From positions 333,588 through 397,587 of the forward strand of contig JACEEZ010000110.1 of assembly GCA_016584305.1 (NCBI GenBank): a stretch of 64,000 bases of DNA, given 5' to 3'. Positions 12,189-23,783 of this stretch are shown here, in pieces. Source of the DNA: Chionoecetes opilio. Lineage: Eukaryota; Arthropoda; Malacostraca; Decapoda; Majidae. The stretch's first letter is position 1, and each line of letters starts with the position of its first letter. The notes beneath the pieces were generated by a model. The model did not search any database. It had not been told where the DNA came from and saw only the letters and a program-made list of their open reading frames with translations. The position numbers and the translations under genes are program-made.

Positions 12189-12345
12189 CTCAACAATGTT
12201 GCCAATGGCCACTGATAGCAGACCCTTCTGTGAGAAAACAACATTTGAAGCACCAGAGCCAATGGTGTAATACTGTAGACACTGCCCAAGATTTCGTGCA
12301 TCCCAAATCTTCATCTGTCTGTCAACACCCACTGTGGCCATGTAC
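12189..12345 (-). CDS. WDR46: WDR46 exon (fourth visible), WD-repeat region
   Basis: This 157-nt exon reads RYMATVGVDRQMKIWDARN and ends in GLLSVAIGNIVE, matching the WDR46/UTP7/BING4 family where a WD repeat is followed by a conserved LAFSQRGLL-type segment. Splice acceptor TTTTGCAG lies just above 12345 and donor GTATGT starts at 12188. The first base completes the AGG arginine codon begun in the exon at 20777-21012. WDR46 is a nucleolar WD40 protein of the small-subunit processome, needed for 18S rRNA maturation. The C-terminal BING4CT part must lie beyond the left edge or was missed; nothing in 1-12188 matches it. Confidence 0.88.
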
Positions 12346-12626
12346 CTGCAAAACAAGGGATTATATGTCAAATGTTTTCATCATCCTACATGTGAACTAA
12401 AAAAAGTGATAGGAATTCATCAATAGGGAAATAGCTGGCTACTTACAAAACAACCTGTCATGGCACGAGCTACTATCTCATGATAGCAGCTCTCTCCATT
12501 TCAATCTAGCATGATCAATGAGCCAATATCTGTTCATAGTAAGGCATAAATTATCTAAATTATCTTTTAGTCTCCTCCACTCATCTGTATATATGATTTT
12601 ACCTATCATAGCTGCCCATAGATATA

Positions 12627-12834
12627 CAGGCACCTCTCTTTTTACACGTGTTTAAACTACACGTTTTTGGATTAACACAATGTGAAAAAAGGAGTATTTT
12701 GTTCACATATCGTTTTATATTTAGAATAACACCATATGTTCCAAGTAAAAAAAAAATGATATTCACATTATGCAAAATTTACTTTACGCGAGGTCTCTAG
12801 GAACACAACCCTCGCATAAATCAAGAGATACCTG
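12627..12834. mobile_element. 208-bp MITE in a WDR46 intron
   Basis: Ends CAGGCACCTCTCTTTTTACACG and CATAAATCAAGAGATACCTG are imperfect inverted repeats flanked by TA on both sides, as in the other pogo-type MITEs here. It is non-coding. Confidence 0.65.
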
Positions 12835-13187
12835 TACATGTGGATCTGACTCAATGCTTAAGGACTGTTCTATCTGACATATATATGGTTTTTGTATGGT
12901 GATATCTACTCATATAAGGCTTTTGTATGGTGATATTTACTCACAGGGTTAAGTTAAGTTAAATGAAATGGTTATATAGAGAAAGAAATGGTTATATAAC
13001 GCCTGGGGCGTTAATTTTTTTCTTTCGTCATTTCTTGTATTAAGTTAGGTTAGGTTAGTCCCCCCTGGGTTGTTTCTTAGTTAAACTGTTGAATCAAGAG
13101 AGCTAACTTCTACTATTTTACTGTTAAGTCTACTCAAATTAAGGTTTCCTAGTGGTGTTCGGGTGTCTTATCTAAGCGTTTTGTTTA

Positions 13188-13260
13188 CACTACCCTCCCG
13201 AGTTTCACGCTATGCGAGTTTCGCGATCCTCGAGTTTCGCGCTGAGTCCTAAATTCCTAT
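13188..13260. mobile_element. Terminal fragment of the GAGTTTCGCG family
   Basis: CACTACCCTCCCGAGTTTCACGC followed by GAGTTTCGCGATCCTCGAG matches, in complement, the end GAGAGGGTACTG at 21970-21985 and the block at 63670-63710. Only one end is present. Confidence 0.5.
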
Positions 13261-13286
13261 CATCCCGTCTTTCGCGCCTGATATCC

Positions 13287-13420
<134 letters not shown>

Positions 13421-13840
13421 GCCGACAGCACTGTTAGGCAGTGACCTCCAGGAGTGGGATGGTAGGCCCTGGAGATTAACTTGAGGGCTCTGATGGTTGG
13501 CCCTCGCCCGTGGTGGCGCAGACAGAATTTCTATAGTGACGCCTGTGATTAGAGGCTCATGCCGCCCCCTGTATCCTCCGATGCACTCGCAATCGAAGGT
13601 AGAGCTAATGGGCAGCATGTGGGTGTTCTTAGGCCACTCAACAGTGCAGAGAAAGATTTAAAGTGGATTTTACAGCCCTCATCAAGGATCGAACTCAGAT
13701 CACCGAGAACGCCACTCGGAGACTTCTTCTTCTTCTTGTGACCCTTTCTACTTAGTATCACTTTGTAGGTCGTCTGTCAAGCTCGTGCTCGAGCTTGACA
13801 TATATCTTGACGCTAACCACTCTGCTACCGCCTCCCATAA
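13421..13840 (-). mobile_element. tRNA-derived SINE, copy 3, interrupted near its head
   Basis: On the minus strand the head GGCGGTAGCAGAGTGGTTAGC (13836 downward) has a pol III A-box; the body includes the GATTGCGAGTGCATCGG region and the GCCTCTAATCACAGGCGTCAC block. About 85 bp (13724-13808), including a perfect small hairpin, splits the head. The 3' end runs into the GT microsatellite rather than an A tail. Confidence 0.8.
13776..13799. repeat. Perfect 10-bp stem, 4-base loop hairpin
   Basis: GTCAAGCTCG-TGCT-CGAGCTTGAC. The same sequence, preceded by TTTGTAGGTCGTCT, occurs at 14215-14238. Confidence 0.9.
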
Positions 13841-14214
13841 GAGACGTACGGGACACATCTTCCTTCCTTCCTGCTTAGTATAGTATTATAATAGGCTTAG
13901 TATAGCTTGTATGTAGTTTTGCTTTGTTTTTTTCCATTTGTTTGTGTTTTTCTCTACAGGAGCAGCCGGTGTCGCATAAGATAGGTAACACCTCGAAATA
14001 AGTAGCACCTTACCTTACTTATTTACCACAAAGGTAACATTGATATTGATGATGATGAGGTATGACATTGATAGTCATATGCAGCAAGTGAATGGGCTAG
14101 CAGACTGGTTAACCCCTGCCGCACGGCGGAGGTCGATTTCACGCGCACCACAGGGCACCCCGGAGTGAGATATCTTGTTGTTGAATGTCTTTGGTATCGC
14201 TTTGTAGGTCGTCT

Positions 14215-14238
14215 GTCAAGCTCGTGCTCGAGCTTGAC
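14215..14238. repeat. Second copy of the GTCAAGCTCG hairpin
   Basis: Identical to 13776-13799 including the upstream context, so both are parts of one dispersed repeat rather than independent hairpins. Confidence 0.9.
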
Positions 14239-14449
14239 ACAAATCTTCCCTCTTTGCTACTCTGTAGCCCTTTCTTTCCCTGCCAATGGAAGGCGCCTGT
14301 TCCCTGGCGCCGTTTGTTTTGATGGCGCTGTACCCAGAATCAGCTGTATGCTCATCTTCCGACAGGAAATCAACGTTGCAGTGGTACAGGTGGAAACAGA
14401 ACCTAGAGGGGGTGAGCTGGCATGTAGGAGACTGGGGAAGTAAGTTACT

Positions 14450-14697
14450 CTATAAAGCAAGAACAGGCACCTTGGAAGTCAACGGAAGAAGTGTTTGTGA
14501 AATGTACAGCATTGGGTCTTCAACAGTATATGATATAAAAGAACAGAAAGAAAAAGTGCTAAAGTTCTTTACTGACAGTGGATCAAAAAAGCAGATGTTT
14601 GTAAGGAAGTCAATGACAGAAGGAAAAAGTTCTGATCTGGACCAAGTGCTGATAACCTGGTTTAATCTTCGTGTAAGTGAAGGTGTTGAAATTTTCT
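14450..14697 (+). pseudogene. Jerky/Tigger-like transposase fragment (two HTH region)
   Basis: The open frame reads SVCEMYSIGSSTVYDIKEQK, then VRKSMTEGKSSDLDQVLITW. This is the CENP-B pattern: end of the Psq helix-turn-helix (IGSSTVYDIK) leading into the second DNA-binding domain (DLDQVLITWF). The frame is lost after SEGVEIF, and no DDE domain follows. It belongs to a different family from the fragments at 6542 and 32910. Confidence 0.65.
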
Positions 14698-14739
14698 GTT
14701 ACAATATATACAGCATATAGAGACAGGTGGCAAAACATC

Positions 14740-14812
14740 AATAATCCGGAAATTTCAAAAATCCGGCAGTCCTAAGGTCCCGTGGTTGCCGGATTAGTGA
14801 TGGGTAACCTGT
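14740..14812. mobile_element. Terminus of a pogo-type element
   Basis: AATCCGGAAATTTC...GTTGCCGGATTAGTGATGGG ends in TAACCTG + TA. It lies 40 bp after the transposase fragment and could be the end of the same element. Confidence 0.45.
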
Positions 14813-14814
14813 AT

Positions 14815-15657
<843 letters not shown>

Positions 15658-15686
15658 CCTCATAAGAACATAAGAAAATAAGGCCT

Positions 15687-16306
<620 letters not shown>

Positions 16307-17765
16307 GAGAATCTAAGGGAGTGAAAAAAAATTCCAGTTTTCCACTTTTCCATAAGTGGAGGAAGATGCAAAAATTTGATGCCAACTACTGTCACTTTCA
16401 TGGTCTTTATTTTCATCACAAACAAACTCATCCAAGATGATAATTTAGGACATAACATAAGAAAATAAGGAAGCTACAAGAGGCCACGAGACCTACACGT
16501 GGTAGTTCCTGTTACTTAACACTATCTATATCTACCTTTCATCCCCATCCATGAAATTATCTAGCCCTCTTTTAAAGCTCCCTATTGACTCTGCACTAAC
16601 TAGCTGACGACTGAGTCCATTTCAATCATTTACCACCCTATTTGTGAACCATTTTTTCCCTATTTCCTTTTTAAATCTACGCTTTTCCAATTTGAATCCG
16701 TTACTTCTTGTTCTATACTGATTACTAGCTATAAAAACTTTTCCTACATCTCCTTTATTGTATCCCTTTAATCACTTAAAAACTTCTATCAGATCGCCCC
16801 TTACTCTATATACGCCTCTAGAGTGAGTGTAAATCTAATAGCTTCAATCTCTTCTCATAACTGAAGTTACGCATCCCCTGTATCATTTTGGTCATCCTTC
16901 TCTACACTGATTCTAACAAGGCTATATCCATCCTGTAATACGGAGACCAAAACTGAACCGCATAGTCGAGGTGAGGTCTGACTAGAGCCAGATTAAGCTT
17001 TAGAATAACTTCCACACTTCTACTTTTAACACTTCTGGTAATGAATCCTAACACCCTATTAGCTCTATTTCTAGCCTCAATACATTGTTTCCTAGGTCAT
17101 AAGTCGGAGCTTACCCACACTCCCAGATCTTTCTCAACATCTGATCTTTTCAGTGATACATTGCATATAGTGTCACTCACTGTACCTATTACCAGGATTT
17201 TTTCTACCAACATTAATTATGCTACCCTTATTCTACCCTTTACTAAATTACTAAATTCCATCTGCCACCTGAATACCCACTCATTTAATTGATCTAAGTC
17301 TCCCGGCAATATGTTTACATCAGACTGTGATCTAATAATCCTACCTACTTTAGTATTAGCAAACTTGCTGATATTACTGCTAATCCCACTATCTAAGTCG
17401 TTGATGTAAATCAAAAAATTGTAATGGACCCAAAACAAACCCTTGTGGAACCCCACTTATTACCTGCCCCCATTCAGATTTAGAACCATTAATTGTAACC
17501 CTTTGTTGCCTATCACTAAGCCAAGATCTAATCCAACGAAGAACCTCCCCATCTATTCCATGTGCCTTAACCTTATTAGAGTCTCTCATATGGTACCGTG
17601 TCGAATGCCTTACTAAAGTCCAAGTGTACTATATCATAATCCTCATCATTATCTGTTGTCTCATAAACTATCCCATAAGAACTCAATAAATTGGTGAGAC
17701 ATGATCTACCCTTGGTGAACCCATGTTGTGAATCATTTACCAAACTATGCTTTTCTAAATGCTCT

Positions 17766-18164
17766 CTAATGTTTTTTTGCAATAACAGATTTCAATAATT
17801 TACCTACCACCGACGTCAGATTAACGGGTCGATAATTTGACATTATTCCTCTATCACCCTTCTTAAATATAGGGACTACATCTCCTTTCCTCCACATAAA
17901 CAGCACCTCCCCTATATCAACCAATTTCCCAAAAATGTGCACTAACGACTTACTAACAACCTCTTTGTATTCTTTTAATACCCTGGGATAAACTTCATCT
18001 GGTCCTGGTGACTTAAAATTCTTCATTCTATCTATCCCTTCTTCTACCATTTCCCTCGTTATCACAATATTTTCGAGTTTCTCATCATCCTTTCCTCTAA
18101 ACATCTGTTCACTATCAGGTACCATCTGCATATCCTCCTGAGTAAAAACACTTAACCCCTTCAC
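17766..18164 (-). pseudogene. LINE reverse transcriptase, fingers/palm fragment
   Basis: 132 open codons with motifs SPGPDEVYPRVLKE and KKGDRGIMSNYRPVNLTSVV. The downstream frames at 17782-17576 and 17589-17389 carry the KAFDTVP and GVPQGFVLGP motifs, shifted by single-base changes. Confidence 0.75.
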
Positions 18165-18798
18165 TGCAGCTGGTACAAATACGGTCTCTCAGCTATCTAA
18201 GGGTTCACTGCGGCTGGTACATATAGGGTTTCTGTATTTAAACTCCGCGCTCAATGATATTGTGGGTAAATATTCGCTGTGATAGGCTTGTATGGCAACA
18301 GTGTCAAGTGTTGCGATATAATATAACCTCTTTTTCTGCTTGAGTGAGTTAGTGTGACTAATAAGGTCAAGCGGTACAGTACGAAGTGTTGACGCTGCCG
18401 TGCCTCCACTTCAATGGCGAGGCAAAATAGTAAAGATATTCAACATATTCTTGATGGATATAAAACAGAAGCATGAATGAATGAATGCATGAATAAATGA
18501 AACATTTATGTACCAAAATAAGCTGTATTATCAAAATAAGCTGTATTATATTGAGTAGTAAGTGGTTCATTGTGCGCCTGGCAGCACGGTCACGGCCCTG
18601 TTGCTGCACTCTGACGCAACTCCTCACTTAGCTGGTAGCCTCCACCAAGACCAAACTTAGATTTTCTGGTATGGAATGAGCATCCTATTCATTTAGGCAC
18701 TTTAAATATGATGTAATTATTTTATATTTTAATTAAACCTGCCACACAGGGGGGTAGGCCTATGAATTATTTGAATTTATTTATCAGCAGTGAAGGGG
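18156..18798. mobile_element. piggyBac-like non-autonomous element, 643 bp
   Basis: Ends CCCCTTCACTGCAG and CAGCAGTGAAGGGG (13 of 14 paired) sit between two TTAA tetramers at 18152-18155 and 18799-18802. TTAA duplication with CCC-starting ends is the piggyBac rule. Excising it to one TTAA gives a continuous minus-strand frame (KILNDYFLSVFTQED) in the host LINE. It has no transposase. Confidence 0.88.
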
Positions 18799-19004
18799 TT
18801 AAGAAATAATCATTTAAAATTTTACACATTTCCTCATCAGAACTTGCAATCTCTCCCTGGTATATTTTTTACGGTCCCATCGATTCCCAAGTCTTTGTCT
18901 TATAGACCTGAAAAAATCTCCTAGTTGCCTGACCAACAACCTTAATCTCATAATTTTTCTTTGCTGTTCTTGTTCACTTTTTCACTGTCCTAGCCATCAC
19001 ACTG

Positions 19005-19781
19005 CAGGGAGGTCCCGTTATACGAGCATTCGGTATACGAGAATCCGATGATACGAGATGTGTAAATTAGGGTCTATTTTCAATATACGAGATCGAAAAT
19101 CCAATGATACGACATTCAAACTAGGGTGAGTAAAATTATCAAGTTCAAAATACGCCCCCTACCACTCCCGGGCTGGACAAAGGGGGATTTGGTTAACCCC
19201 AGTGAGGTCACCCCTAGCAAGCCGTGACCTGAAGGGTAATTAAGCATATGGCGCGGCCTGACATTTAGGGGTAATTAGCAGGTGTGCGGCCCCAACCTTG
19301 GGACTGCAGTCAGGTCACCCCTAGCAAGGCGTGACCTGAAGGGTAATTAAGCATATGGCACGGTCTGATCTTTAGAGGTAATTAGCCTGGTGTGCAGCCC
19401 CAACCTTGGGACCTCTACACTACCCTCTCTTGTATCACGCGGCGTCCCCTACATTACAACGTCTTTTTTGCTTGTTATGCATGTTTTATGTTTAATTAAT
19501 GTGCAGTTATATTATTTTGTGTGCTGTTTTCTCTTTCAGAATGGTTTTTCTACAGAATAGGTAGTACAGTGTGAGTAATATAGACGCTGTGTATTTGTTG
19601 TATTTGCTATAGTTTATTTTAGCTTGAAAAACATGTCTTTTTTTTTTCTCTTTTTTTAAATTGATGGGGTCCTGGAACCAAACCTATATTTTACCATTAG
19701 TTATGTGTTTCGTTATACGAGATTTCGCTTTACGAGTATGCCAGGTGGAACCTAACTGCTCGTATCTTCGGGACCTCCCTG
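19005..19781 (+). mobile_element. CAGGGAGGTCCCG-family element, complete copy 1
   Basis: The left end CAGGGAGGTCCCGTTATACG and right end CTTCGGGACCTCCCTG + TA define 777 bp. The subterminal region repeats TATACGAGA-type words. It contains a 107-bp tandem duplication starting at 19207 and 19314, and the intron-like TTCTCTTTCAG boundary. CAG...CTG ends fit a pogo-like family; the left TA is altered to TG. No transposase frame. Confidence 0.8.
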
Positions 19782-19939
19782 TATACTGATCTCTGCGCAC
19801 CTGCCCTGCCTTGACACTAGGACTAGGACTGTGAAGATGTGAGTGGGTCACTCTCAAAATGGAATGAATCACTGGCTCCACTGGGCTACATCATATGTGC
19901 GTCATGCAAGATACCAGCATCCACCATCATGATGGATAC

Positions 19940-20499
19940 CAAAGGTGGGTGCGCCGCTGAATTTTGGTACTTGCGCCCTCACCCCTGCGCCGGCGGCGAT
20001 GCCCACCTGTGCCCGCGCCGCTGCGCCGCTATTTTTGGCCCCTGCAGTTGCGCCCCGCGCCGCTGCGCCGCACGCCACTATTAATTAAGTATGCCTATAC
20101 AAAAACTGTGTGCAGTGCCAAAGTTTCTACCTATTTAGCCCCCCCAAAAATGTTTAGGCTAGAAAAGTCATTTTTATTGAAAATACAACTTATAATAGGC
20201 ATCACAGTTACCTATATTCTCATTAAAGATTAAACTATGGCCCGTGAGCTATATTGCTCGGCCGGCGGTAAATTTAGCCAGATTGGCCCCGCCCACTGAG
20301 TCTGAGTTTCTGTCTCTACTCATCCTTCTACTCAATGTATCGCTTGCTAAAGCTGGGCAGTGGCACGGACAGTGGCACGGATTTTTGACTTGCGCCGCGC
20401 GCCGGTTTTTTGAGAATTCGCGCCGGCGCCGTTGCGCCGGCGGTTTTTAAGGTGCGCCCGGCGCAGCGGCGCAATTTGCAACGCACCTACCCACAACTT
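19940..20499. mobile_element. GC-rich hAT-like non-autonomous element, 560 bp
   Basis: The direct repeat ATGGATAC (8 bp) flanks it at 19932-19939 and 20500-20507, the hAT target-duplication length. Ends CAAAGGTGGGTGCG and CGCACCTACCCACAACTT are imperfect inverted repeats. Both subterminal regions are packed with GCGCCGGCG-type hairpin words, while the middle is AT-rich and non-coding. Confidence 0.7.
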
Positions 20500-20776
20500 A
20501 TGGATACTGACAATACTGAGGCTTACGTCTCGAATCAGAAACATGCTGTGAGCTATGAGAGATTTCCCAGACATAATCTGATTTACCCTAAGATAAAATA
20601 TGAAATGAGAACTCAAATTCTAAAGTGAGAAATGGAAAGACTCAATGGTTGCCATCCAGCATATAAAGATTGAAGAATGTTAGATAAAAATAACATTGAG
20701 CATCGGGTGAAAAAAAAAAATATATAGAAAGAACAGTACACAACTCACTAACATATGATAAACTATGACTGCTTAC

Positions 20777-21012
20777 CTGCCAGTGTGGTCTACATCAATA
20801 GCCCGTAATGGATGAGGGTGGCAAAGGATGGAGGCCACAGGTTCTGGGGCATTGGGTGTCCACATGCTGACAGTGCCATTAGGGTGGCCACAACACAAAA
20901 CAGCATTGTATGGGTTCTGACACATCACCTCCAGACGTCCCTTGTGTGTTAGGGTGCGAATTACCTCCTTACCAAGAGTAACGTCCAGCCAAGTAAGAAA
21001 CCCTGCCTCACT
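20777..21012 (-). CDS. WDR46: WDR46 exon (third visible), WD repeats
   Basis: This 236-nt exon reads SEAGFLTWLDVTLGKEVIRT, then RLEVMCQNPYNAVLCCGHPN and GTVSMWTPNAPEPVASILCH. The RLDVMxQNPYNAV-GHxNGTVSxWxP signature is specific to WDR46/UTP7. Acceptor TTTTTCAG precedes 21012 and donor GTAAGC follows 20777. It starts in phase 0 after the exon at 22687 and ends with AG of the split arginine codon completed at 12345. It supplies blades of the beta-propeller that sits in the small-subunit processome. Confidence 0.93.
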
Positions 21013-21301
21013 CTGAAAAACTTAGATTATGAGATTGGGGTAAAATAATTGCTTTATTTGTATGTGATAAAAGCTTTACATATTATCATCACATACAAAA
21101 TTATTAATTATCTACCTATTTCCCTTACAAGTGTAACACCACAGCAGAAGTCCCCACCTGCCCCTGTATTTACACTTTGTCCTTGCACACTACATTTCTC
21201 TTACGAGTAACTGTATATGAGATGGAAGACATGATGCTGGATCAAATGGAGTGAAGGAAAGTGGGAGAGATGGTAATGCACATAGATAAAATACTAAGAA
21301 T

Positions 21302-21460
21302 GCTCCGCCCGGGGATCGAACCCGGGACTTCTCAGTTGTGAGCCGAACGTGCTACCCCTACATTACGGAGTACCCAAAGAGTTGCCCCGGCAGGATTTGA
21401 ACTCGGGACATTGAGCTCACCACTCCAAGATGCTAACCACTCGGCCACCGCCTCTCCCAC
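21302..21460 (-). mobile_element. Tandem pair of tRNA-like units (SINE head or tRNA pseudogenes)
   Basis: On the minus strand the first unit (21460-21380) has GTGGCCGAGTGGTTAGCATC and GAGTTCAAATCCTGCC, resembling tRNA-Ser A and B boxes. The second (21373-21302) folds as a degraded cloverleaf with anticodon loop CTCACAA (CAC, valine) and GGGTTCGATCC as B box. Acceptor stems are imperfect and position 8 is not T, so functional tRNAs are unlikely. A dimeric tRNA-derived SINE head is my preferred reading. Confidence 0.55.
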
Positions 21461-21829
21461 CGAAGTGTCTTTCTGTTGTTCTGTTCCCATGTTCTCTGGC
21501 GTATCATACAACTTTTAGCTTGTATGCTATATTATTAGTAAATCGTTTTGATGAATTCTCCATGGGTGATAATTTCCAGGACTGAAAAGAGCTTGTGATT
21601 CGTATGTGACAGCCTGGTGGTAAATGATAAATCAACATTAGCAGATCCGCCGAGCCTCAGGCGCGGAACGTAAACATCACAGAGTGAGGAGAGATTAGTT
21701 GATATTAATGTCTTATGGTATTTGAAATACTTGTAACAGGTAAGTACTGAGGTACTGAGTACTGAGGAAGTACTACAACATTCGTCTTGGAAGACACATG
21801 AGTATTTTTCAGGGAATTTTTTGGGGGAA

Positions 21830-21986
21830 AAAGTTAGTCTTATAAGCCGTAAAATTACTACACCTCGCACCGGAATAAATAAACATTTTTTCAGTGTTGA
21901 AAAGACCCGAATTTCGCGATCCTCAAGTTTAGCGCTATGCCTTCGGAAGAAAGCAAGCGCTAAACACGAGAGGGTACTGTAGTAAC
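21830..21986. mobile_element. GAGTTTCGCG-family end, homologous to 63655-63790
   Basis: AGTCTTATAAGCCGTAAAATTAC through CAGTGTTGAAAAGACC to CACGAGAGGGTACTG + TA. The complement of 63670-63790 follows the same order, so this is a dispersed family with at least two aligned copies. Confidence 0.55.
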
Positions 21987-22026
21987 AAACTCACATTGTA
22001 CTTAAGTTACTGGTACTTTTGAATTT

Positions 22027-22408
22027 GGGGAGGCGGTAGCGGAGTGGTTAGCATCTCCGACTGGCGTTCTCGGTGACCCGAGTTCGATCCCCGAAGAAAA
22101 CCAAAACCTTTCTGCACCGTCGAGTGGCCTAAGAACACCCACGTGCCCTGCCCATCAACTCTACCTTCGATTGCGAGTGCATTGGAGGACACAGGGGGGC
22201 GGCATGAGCCTCTAATCACAGGCGTCACTATAAGAATCCTGCCTGCGCCACCATGGGCGAGGACCAACCATCAGAGCCCTCAAGTGAACCTCCAGAGCCT
22301 ACCATCCGAGCCCTGGGTCACCACTGCCTACAGGCGCTATAAGCACAAATGTATAAAAAAAAATAAAAATAAAATAAATAAAAATAAAAAAAAAAAAAAT
22401 AAAAAAGT
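22027..22408 (+). mobile_element. tRNA-derived SINE, complete copy 1
   Basis: It begins GGGGAGGCGGTAGCGGAGTGG with a pol III A-box (TAGCGGAGTGGTTAGC) and B-box (GAGTTCGATCC) in the first 75 bp. The family body includes GGCATGAGCCTCTAATCACA, and the end is an A-rich tail (AAATAAAAATAAAATAAA). It is the best copy; others are minus-strand at 13421, 41758 and 48771. It is inserted in the WDR46 intron antisense to the gene. Confidence 0.88.
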
Positions 22409-22686
22409 AGGAGACAAGTGGAAATACAGTACAGGTACATATAGATATTGTATACTTGAACTAATCTACAATATAATTGTGGTATATCAAAGCGTTATTC
22501 CTGATTTCCTCCTTCAAACTATGGAGGTGGAAAAAGCTGGGGGGGGTTTTATGGGAATACATCAATAGAACATGACTAATCACCAACATCTCATAATTTC
22601 ACATACATCAACTTTGAAATTTGAGGATCAATTTCATCTCACATTGATGATGATTAAAGGTATAATGTAATCGTGAATTAACTTAC

Positions 22687-22966
22687 ACCAGAACACAGAA
22701 GAAAGTGATACGGGAGAAATTCCAGTTTCAGTGCTTTATCCATTTGCTTTAGACAATGTAGTTCTATGCCTTGATTGTCATAGATGTAGACCCACTGCTT
22801 CTGTGCTGCTGCCATCATTGATTCAGTGTGCAGCCAACACAAATCATGGATGGATTCCATGACATTTATCTCACAGTGAAGTTTCTTAGTAATCCAGTCC
22901 ATGGATGCTAAATGGCCTTTCCTCCCACCTAGCATAAGATGCCGTCCATTTTGTGTGAACTGCATC
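22687..22966 (-). CDS. WDR46: WDR46 exon (second visible), start of the propeller
   Basis: This 280-nt exon reads [55 protein letters not shown] and [15 protein letters not shown]. The GGRRGHVA-DWxTKKLxCEINVME and [10 protein letters not shown] blocks are diagnostic for WDR46. Acceptor CTCAATAG precedes 22966 and donor GTAAGT follows 22687. The first base completes the AAG codon begun in the exon at 38644, across a 15.7-kb intron. Confidence 0.95.
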
Positions 22967-23115
22967 CTATTGAGAGAAAAAAATATGTAAATAGTTCATT
23001 CATTAATCTATATCTATCTATCAAACTATATTTTCCTACACCTATAATATCTACCTGCTTTTAGGGTATATTATGGACCATTTCAGGTATCTTGTGGCAA
23101 AGGCCCACATCTACA

Positions 23116-23139
23116 TCCACACACACACACACACACACA
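23116..23139. repeat. (CA)n microsatellite
   Basis: About 12 CA units. Confidence 0.9.
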
Positions 23140-23159
23140 GAATTACTTATCTTAAATAT

Positions 23160-23783
23160 TCATATTGTGAAATGAATATGTAAGAATCTGAAAAGACGAA
23201 AGTAATTTTGAGAAATATAATAGAAAAATGTAAAAACGAACTGAAACTTTTGTATAGATATATAAATGGGAAAATGGGAAAATAAAAAAGAAGGAAGGAA
23301 TAAATAAGCTGCAAGTAGATGACACAGTGTACGAAGATAACCTTTTACAGGCGAAGGTGATGAATAATTGCTTTCAGACAGAATTAACATGAGTAAAGTG
23401 CTTTCACACAGTTTTCAGGGGAGAAAGCGAATATAGAACGATGGACACAAAAGTAAAGGAAAATAATATGGAAGACATAAAGGTAGACGTACTAGAAGTA
23501 AAAAAAACTAATAGAAAATCAAGATGTGAGATAAGCCCCAGGTCCAGATGGAGTGTCGAACTGGATAATGAAAGACTGCTGTAAGGAATTGGTGGTTAGA
23601 ATACATGATATTATCGTGACCTCACTAGCAGAATGTAAAGTGTCCCAAGGTTGGAAGAGAGCAAATGTGGCCCCAATTCATAAGAAAGGGAACAAGGAAA
23701 AGCCATTGAATTATAGGCTTTTATCACTAACTAGTTTTGTCGCAAAAATTTGTGAGTTTTGTGAAAAACAGATGAATTAAATA
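23160..23783 (+). mobile_element. LINE copy 3 (EN/RT family of 27 kb), left part
   Basis: This matches 29055-29640 of the longer copy: GIDKLK-like region, SNWIMKDCCKELVVRIHDII, GWKRANVAPIHKKGNKEKPL and a degraded YRPVSLT. Frameshifts are present. The reading is interrupted at 23784 and resumes at 26262. Confidence 0.75.

Larger units (their letters stand above)
16450..18998 (-). mobile_element. CR1-like LINE, interrupted by a piggyBac-like element
   Basis: On the minus strand the reverse transcriptase runs from 18164 down to 17217 in four frames: KSPGPDEVYPRVLKEYK, IFKKGDRGIMSNYRPVNLTS, GFTKGRSCLTNLL, HLDFSKAFDTVPYERL, ISGVPQGFVLGPLQF. Sequence at 18803-18998 continues the N-terminal side. 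The 3' end is CTTCCTTATTTTCTTATG (minus). Removing 18156-18802 restores an open frame across the junction. It is degenerate and not active. Confidence 0.8.

Noticed and set aside
11752..12301. Long minus-strand frames rich in Ser/Pro/Leu at 11.6-12.3 kb
   Set aside because: They are antisense to an RTE-like reverse transcriptase tail with clear family motifs on the plus strand.
12165..12371. 68-codon frame as a small independent WD protein
   Set aside because: Its ATG and end lie outside splice sites; it is exon 12189-12345 of WDR46 read into both introns.
21302..21373. Functional tRNA-Val (CAC)
   Set aside because: Acceptor stem mismatched, position 8 not T, and it sits in tandem with another degraded tRNA-like unit; a SINE head is likelier.
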